Source of the DNA: Candidatus Galloscillospira excrementavium
Lineage (GTDB): Bacteria > Bacillota > Clostridia > Oscillospirales > Oscillospiraceae
Assembly: GCA_018711785.1 (NCBI GenBank)
Contig: DVHW01000033.1
Location: 1-10,043, forward strand
Length of the DNA stretch: 10,043 bases
Direction of reading: 5' to 3'
The notes under the pieces were generated by a model, which worked only from the letters and a program-made list of their open reading frames with translations, ran no database searches and was not told where the DNA came from. A program made the translations under genes and the position numbers. This document shows positions 5,819 to 10,043 of the stretch, piece by piece. Numbering within the stretch: position 1 is the stretch's first letter; every line of letters starts with the position of its first letter.

Positions 5819-7191
5819 TGACACATCCCCTTTCCCTGCCCGCCATGGAGGCGCTCATCGAAGAATACGGCATGATCCCCCCCGGCGGCACGGTGCTGTG
5901 CGCCGTGTCCGGCGGGGCAGACTCGGTCTGCCTGCTCCACGCCCTGGGTGCTCTGCGCTCCCGCATCCCCTTCACCCTGCGGGCCGCCCACTATAATCAC
6001 CGCCTCCGGGGGGCGGAGTCCGACCGGGACGAGGCCTTTGTCCGGGCGTTTGTCTCCCGCCTGGGCGGGGAGGGGCTGCCTCCGGTAGAAGTGACCGTGG
6101 GCTCCGGCGACGTGGCCGGGGAGGCCCGCCGCCGGGGCCGGGGCATCGAGGAGACCGCCAGGGCCATGCGGTACGCCTTTCTCCGCCGGGCGGCGGAGGA
6201 GGCGGGGGCGGCGGTCATCGCCACCGCCCACACCGCCGACGACAACGCGGAGACCCTGCTGCTCCACCTCATCCGGGGCTCCGGGCTCCAGGGGCTCACC
6301 GGCATCGCCCCCCGGCGGGGGGACCTGGTCCGGCCCCTGCTCACCACCACCCGGCGGGAGGTGGAGAAATACCTGGCGGCGTGGGAACTGCACCACGTGG
6401 AGGACAGCTCCAACGCCGACGACGCTTACGCCCGCAACCAGGTGCGCCACCACATCATCCCCGCCCTCACCGCTCTGAACCCTCGTTTTCTGGAGGGGGT
6501 GACGGACACCATCCGCTATCTGCGGCAGGACAACGACTATCTCAACGCCCAGGCCGCCCAGGTCTGCCGCCACGCCCGCTGGGCGGAGGACGACCTGGTC
6601 ATCGAGGCCCGGTACATCGCTGAGGCCCCCGCCGCCATCGCCCCCCGGGCCGCCCGGCGGCTGCTGGAGATGCTGGGGGACGGGGACAGCGACTGCTCCG
6701 CCGCCCACCTCAATGCCATCGTGGCCCTGTGCCGGGGGGAGGACCCCTCCGCCGTGGCCTTTCTCCCCGGGGGCAAGCTGGCCCAGCGGGTCTACCGGGA
6801 GCTGCTCCTCACCACCCGCCGGGACCCCCTCCCGCCCCTGGAGCCCCTGGTCCCGGAACAGGGAGTCACCCCCATCCCGGGCACCGGCTGGGCCCTGCGG
6901 CTCTCCCGCCCGCCCTGGCCGGGGCTGGTGGTCCGGGCCAGGCAGACGGGGGACGAAATTACCCTGCCCGGCCGGCCGGGCAAGACGGTGAAGAAGCTCT
7001 TCATCGACCAGAAGGTCCCCCGCCGGGTGCGGGAGCGCATCCCCCTGGCCGCCGACGGCGGCGGGGTGCTCGCCCTGGCCGGCTTCGGCCCCAACACCGC
7101 CCACCCGCGATACCCGGACACGGGCATCGCCTTTATTCAGACAGAGAGCACGGCCGCCGGGGACGCCGGCGGGCCGGAAGAGGAAGGATGA
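5818..7191 (+). CDS. tilS: tRNA(Ile)-lysidine synthetase TilS
   Basis: TilS uses ATP to attach lysine to C34 of tRNA-Ile (CAU anticodon), changing its amino acid identity from Met to Ile and its codon from AUG to AUA; it is essential in most bacteria. The 457 residues show the N-type ATP pyrophosphatase P-loop VSGGADS (30-36), AAHYNHRLRGAESDRDE, IEETARAMRYAF, and the ATAHTADDNAETLLL motif that follows in this family, then RNQVRHHIIPAL. The C-terminal substrate-binding domain closes the protein (VVRARQTGDEITLPG, then KTVKKLFIDQKVPRRVRERIPL). The start ATG 5818 overlaps the dnaB stop and has GAGGAG five bases upstream; it avoids an open extension back to 5710 that would lie inside dnaB. The 3' end overlaps hpt by four bases, matching the conserved tilS-hprT-ftsH order of Firmicutes. 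Confidence 0.96.
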   Translation: MTHPLSLPAMEALIEEYGMIPPGGTVLCAVSGGADSVCLLHALGALRSRIPFTLRAAHYNHRLRGAESDRDEAFVRAFVSRLGGEGLPPVEVTVGSGDVAGEARRRGRGIEETARAMRYAFLRRAAEEAGAAVIATAHTADDNAETLLLHLIRGSGLQGLTGIAPRRGDLVRPLLTTTRREVEKYLAAWELHHVEDSSNADDAYARNQVRHHIIPALTALNPRFLEGVTDTIRYLRQDNDYLNAQAAQVCRHARWAEDDLVIEARYIAEAPAAIAPRAARRLLEMLGDGDSDCSAAHLNAIVALCRGEDPSAVAFLPGGKLAQRVYRELLLTTRRDPLPPLEPLVPEQGVTPIPGTGWALRLSRPPWPGLVVRARQTGDEITLPGRPGKTVKKLFIDQKVPRRVRERIPLAADGGGVLALAGFGPNTAHPRYPDTGIAFIQTESTAAGDAGGPEEEG

Positions 7192-7754
7192 ATCGCATGT
7201 TGCAACAGGATATCCAGCGCACACTTTTTTCCCAGGAGGAGATCGACCGCCGGCTGGAGGAGCTGGCCGCGGAGATCAACCGGGACTACGCCGGAAAGGA
7301 GCCCATGCTCATCAGCGTGCTGCGGGGGTCCTTCGTGTTCATGGCCGACCTGACCCGGAAGATCACCCTGCCCTGCACGGTGGACTTCATGGCGGTCTCC
7401 TCCTACGGAAAGGGGACCACCTCCTCCGGGCAGGTCCAGATCACCAAGGACCTCTCCGACGACATCGAGGGCAAGGACATCCTGGTGGTGGAAGACATTC
7501 TGGACTCGGGCAACACCCTCAGCTACCTGATGAAGCTGCTCCAGGCCCGGCACCCCGCCTCCATCCGGCTGTGCACCCTGCTGGATAAGCCGGAGCGCCG
7601 GGTGGTGCCGGTGCAGGCCGACTACGTGGGCTTCACCATCCCCGACGAGTTCGTGGTGGGTTACGGCCTGGACTACGCGGAGAAGTACCGCAACCTGCCC
7701 TACATCGGCGTCCTCAAGCCCTCGGTGTACGAGGAACAGCTGATTTCCGACTGA
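7188..7754 (+). CDS. hpt: Hypoxanthine(-guanine) phosphoribosyltransferase
   Basis: This purine salvage enzyme converts hypoxanthine (and usually guanine) with PRPP to IMP or GMP. It has 188 residues. Visible features are the loop SVLRGSFVFMADL near 43, the mobile-loop region SSYGKGTTSSG, the PRPP-binding signature VVVEDILDSGNTLSYL (E102-G108 at its core), LLDKPERR, and the family ending VGYGLDYAEKYRNLPYIGVLKP. The start at 7188 overlaps the tilS stop as ATGA, which fits translational coupling. An ATG three codons later (7197) gives MLQQDIQ, which aligns better with the B. subtilis N-terminus and is better spaced from AGGAAGG (7181-7187); either may be used. In other Firmicutes TilS and HprT, encoded together here as there, also act together as activators of ftsH, though that has not been shown for this organism. 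Confidence 0.94.
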   Translation: MNRMLQQDIQRTLFSQEEIDRRLEELAAEINRDYAGKEPMLISVLRGSFVFMADLTRKITLPCTVDFMAVSSYGKGTTSSGQVQITKDLSDDIEGKDILVVEDILDSGNTLSYLMKLLQARHPASIRLCTLLDKPERRVVPVQADYVGFTIPDEFVVGYGLDYAEKYRNLPYIGVLKPSVYEEQLISD

Positions 7755-7857
7755 CTCCCCCGCCAGTGGGGAACCTCGGCGCGCCGCCCGCCGCAAGCAG
7801 CGGCCGCCGCAGCGCGGCTCCCGGTAGGGGAGTGCTCCGCGGCGGATGGAGGTATCC
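7755..7857 (+). other. GC-rich structured leader of ftsH
   Basis: The spacer between hpt and ftsH has no promoter I can support. It can fold into an imperfect hairpin (CGCGC 7780-7784 with GCGCG 7812-7816, and inside it GCCGC 7790-7794 with GCGGC 7800-7804) and a second small one (CTCCC 7818-7822 with GGGAG 7828-7832). No T-tract follows. The ftsH ribosome binding site GGAGG (7848-7852) lies outside both. Confidence 0.4.
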
Positions 7858-9843
7858 TTGAAAAAGTTCAGTGTGCGCGACCTCATTTTCAGCGTCCTTA
7901 TCCTGCTGATCCTGGCCGCCATCGTCTACGGGCTCATGGAGATGGACAACGGTCCCTCCATTGAGCACTACTCCGAGGTCCACGACCTCTTCCAGCAGCA
8001 GCTGGTGGACACGGTGCTGGTGCGGGACAACACCCTCATCCTGGAGCTGAAGGAGCCCGTGGGGGGCAGCTATACGGTCTCCTACGACCTGTACAGCTTT
8101 GAGCTGTTCTACCAGGACTTCAACGACACCATCGTCCGGCAGCACAACGCGGGCATCATCTCCTCCTTCGACTACCCGCCCAGCTTCCGGACCCCCTGGT
8201 GGTGGAGCCTGGTGCCCTGGGTGGTGGTCATCGTCATCTTCGCCGCCCTGTGGTATATGATGTTTGCCCGCCAGGGCGCCGGCGGCGGGGGAGGGGCCGA
8301 CCGGACCGCCGCCCGCTTCGGCCAGGCCCGGACCCACACCCTCTCGGAGAGCGAGAAGAAGGTCACCTTTGCCGATGTGGCCGGGGCCGACGAGGAGAAG
8401 GAGGAGCTCCAGGAGGTCGTGGACTTCCTGAAGGACCCCCAGCGCTTCCTGGCCCTGGGGGCCCGCATCCCCAAGGGCATCCTGCTGGTGGGCCCCCCGG
8501 GCACCGGCAAGACCCTGCTGGCCCGGGCCGTGGCCGGGGAGGCGGGGGTGCAGTTTCTGTCCATCTCGGGCTCCGACTTTGTGGAGCTCTATGTGGGCGT
8601 GGGCGCCAGCCGGGTGCGGGACCTCTTCGACCAGGCCAAGAAGAACTCCCCCGCCATTGTCTTTATCGACGAGATCGACGCGGTGGGCCGCCGCCGGGGC
8701 GCCGGTCTGGGCGGCGGGCACGACGAGCGGGAGCAGACCCTCAACCAGCTGCTGGTGGAGATGGACGGCTTCTCCGCCAACGAGGGGGTGGTGGTCATGG
8801 CGGCCACCAACCGGCAGGACATTCTGGACCCCGCCCTGCTGCGCCCCGGCCGGTTTGACCGGCAGATCTACGTGGGCCAGCCCGACATCAAGGGCCGGGA
8901 GGAGATCCTCCGCATCCACGCTCGGAACAAGCCACTGGGGGACGACGTGGACCTGCGGGAGGTGGCCCGGGCCACCTCGGGCTTCACCGGGGCCGACCTG
9001 GAGAACCTGATGAACGAGGCCGCCCTGCTGGCCGCCCGCCAGCGCCGGCGCTTCATCACCAACGCCGACATCCACGAGGCGGTCATCAAGGTCCTGGCCG
9101 GGCCGGAGAAGAAGAGCCGGGTGGTGGTGGAGCGGGAGCGGAAGCTCACCGCCTACCACGAGGCGGGCCACGCCGTGGTGGACCACGAGCTGGAGACCGC
9201 CGATCCGGTGCACCAGATCACCATCGTCCCCCGGGGCGGCGCCGGCGGCATGACCATCTCCCTGCCCCAGGAGGACAAGAACTTCCACTCCAGGCAGGAG
9301 CTCAACGAGCGCATTGCCGGGCTGCTGGGCGGCCGGGTGGCCGAGCAGCTGGTGCTGGGGGACATCTCCACCGGCGCAGGCAACGACCTGCAGCGGGCCT
9401 CCGCCATCGCCCGGAACATGGTCATGCGCTACGGCATGAGCGACCGGCTGGGCAGCGTGGTCTTTGACTCGGGCCACGACGAGGTGTTCATCGGCCGCAC
9501 CATGGCCCAGACCAAGACTTACTCCGAGGAGGTGGCCGCCCTCATCGACGAGGAGGTCAAGCGCATCATCGACGAGGCCTACCAGCGCTGCGTGGACATC
9601 CTGGAGGCCCACCGGAGCGAGCTGGACCTGGTGGCGGAGTACCTGCTGGAGCACGAGACCATGGACGCGGCGACCTTTGAGAAGGTCTTTACCGACCCGG
9701 GGGCCGTCCGGGCCGAGGCAGAGGCGGAGGAGCACGACCCCGAGCCGCCCCAGCCCCCGGAGCGCCCCGCCCGGCATGAGCTGACCCCCGAGGGCCGCCG
9801 GGTGCCGCCGGAGGAGCCGGGGGAGCCAGGGGAGGAGGAGTGA
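7858..9843 (+). CDS. ftsH: ATP-dependent zinc metalloprotease FtsH
   Basis: FtsH is a membrane-anchored hexamer that extracts and degrades damaged membrane proteins and short-lived regulators. It has 661 residues from TTG 7858. TM1 is about 8-26, the extracytoplasmic domain about 28-115, and TM2 about 117-136. After a Gly-rich linker comes the AAA+ module: [16 protein letters not shown], Walker A GPPGTGKT (K218), pore loop LYVGVG (Y245), Walker B IVFIDEID (D271, E272), a [25 protein letters not shown] segment and LLRPGRFDR. The M41 protease domain has the zinc site HEAGH (434-438) and the third ligand D510 in STGAGND. An acidic, Pro-rich tail of about 45 residues ends it. The TTG is preferred because GGAGG (7848-7852) sits five bases ahead and gives MKKFSVRDL; the upstream ATG at 7846 overlaps that same GGAGG and has only a weak, distant site. 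A macro-domain gene follows after 4 bp. Confidence 0.95.
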   Translation: MKKFSVRDLIFSVLILLILAAIVYGLMEMDNGPSIEHYSEVHDLFQQQLVDTVLVRDNTLILELKEPVGGSYTVSYDLYSFELFYQDFNDTIVRQHNAGIISSFDYPPSFRTPWWWSLVPWVVVIVIFAALWYMMFARQGAGGGGGADRTAARFGQARTHTLSESEKKVTFADVAGADEEKEELQEVVDFLKDPQRFLALGARIPKGILLVGPPGTGKTLLARAVAGEAGVQFLSISGSDFVELYVGVGASRVRDLFDQAKKNSPAIVFIDEIDAVGRRRGAGLGGGHDEREQTLNQLLVEMDGFSANEGVVVMAATNRQDILDPALLRPGRFDRQIYVGQPDIKGREEILRIHARNKPLGDDVDLREVARATSGFTGADLENLMNEAALLAARQRRRFITNADIHEAVIKVLAGPEKKSRVVVERERKLTAYHEAGHAVVDHELETADPVHQITIVPRGGAGGMTISLPQEDKNFHSRQELNERIAGLLGGRVAEQLVLGDISTGAGNDLQRASAIARNMVMRYGMSDRLGSVVFDSGHDEVFIGRTMAQTKTYSEEVAALIDEEVKRIIDEAYQRCVDILEAHRSELDLVAEYLLEHETMDAATFEKVFTDPGAVRAEAEAEEHDPEPPQPPERPARHELTPEGRRVPPEEPGEPGEEE

Positions 9844-9847
9844 GGCC

Positions 9848-10043
9848 ATGACCGCCATCCGCACCCTGCTGGGGGACATCACGAAAGTACAGGCCGACGC
9901 CATCGTCAACGCCGCCAACTGCACCCTGCTGGGGGGCGGCGGGGTAGACGGGGCCATCCACCGGGCCGCCGGGCCCATGCTCCTGGCCGAGTGCCGGGGC
10001 CTGGGGGGCTGCGAGACCGGAAAGGCCAAGATCACCAAGGGGT
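9848..10043 (+). CDS. Macro-domain protein (ADP-ribose/O-acetyl-ADP-ribose hydrolase family), cut by window end
   Basis: The 65 visible codons begin [20 protein letters not shown] and continue [23 protein letters not shown], the signature of the MacroD/YmdB type of macro domain. Such proteins bind ADP-ribose and commonly deacetylate O-acetyl-ADP-ribose or remove ADP-ribose from proteins. The Asn of NAAN and the [14 protein letters not shown] loop, which position the ribose and the catalytic water, are intact; a Cys replaces the usual Ser or Pro after NAAN. GGAGGAGG ahead of the ATG serves as ribosome binding site and overlaps the ftsH 3' end, so it is probably co-transcribed and coupled with ftsH. 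The C-terminal two thirds lie outside, so full length, any extra domain and exact activity are unknown. Confidence 0.9.
   Translation, partial: MTAIRTLLGDITKVQADAIVNAANCTLLGGGGVDGAIHRAAGPMLLAECRGLGGCETGKAKITKG

Noticed and set aside
5752..7224. 490-codon open frame antisense to tilS
   Set aside because: Shadow frame created by high third-position GC; no recognisable motif.
7714..10038. 774-codon open frame antisense to ftsH and the macro-domain gene
   Set aside because: It spans two convincing plus-strand genes and the spacer, with low-complexity Leu/Gly/Val/His composition and no ribosome binding site worth noting.

Overview
This is a GC-rich window of ordinary chromosome. Codons end overwhelmingly in G or C, ribosome binding sites are strong GGAGG types, and the gene content is that of a Gram-positive. 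The protein sequences look like high-GC Clostridia of the Oscillospiraceae type (the Flavonifractor, Pseudoflavonifractor and Lawsonibacter neighbourhood). That placement is inferred from protein style and gene order, not from a search. I see no mobile element, CRISPR array, tRNA or rRNA.

Layout. Positions 1-1392 hold one minus-strand gene: a secreted substrate-binding protein of the cobalamin/ferric-siderophore (BtuF-like) type, with an N-terminal copper-amine-oxidase-like 'stalk' domain. A GC hairpin lies past its 3' end at the window edge. Positions 1393-1638 are a divergent intergenic region. It carries a good extended -10 promoter for the rightward genes and, on the minus strand, a weaker promoter overlapped by a 25-bp dyad that could be an operator. 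From 1639 to the end everything reads rightward: gdpP (c-di-AMP phosphodiesterase), rplI (ribosomal protein L9), a 311-bp hairpin-rich spacer, dnaB (replicative helicase), tilS (tRNA-Ile lysidine synthetase), hpt (hypoxanthine phosphoribosyltransferase), ftsH (membrane AAA+ zinc protease), and the first 65 codons of a macro-domain protein cut by the window end.

How they fit. The rightward set joins two blocks that are separate in Bacillus subtilis: gdpP(yybT)-rplI-dnaC and tilS-hprT-ftsH. Here dnaB and tilS overlap by one base (TGATG) and tilS and hpt by four (ATGA), so dnaB-tilS-hpt are probably translated together. ftsH and the macro-domain gene follow with a 4-bp gap. The genes cover second-messenger turnover, translation, replication, tRNA decoding, purine salvage and membrane protein quality control: a core growth cluster rather than an accessory island.

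I find no convincing undescribed system. The points most worth a second look are the hairpin-dense, stop-free spacer upstream of dnaB (with two mutually exclusive hairpins and an in-frame SD-GTG), the stalk-domain fusion and putative operator of the substrate-binding protein, and the asparagine in place of histidine in the GGGH motif of GdpP.
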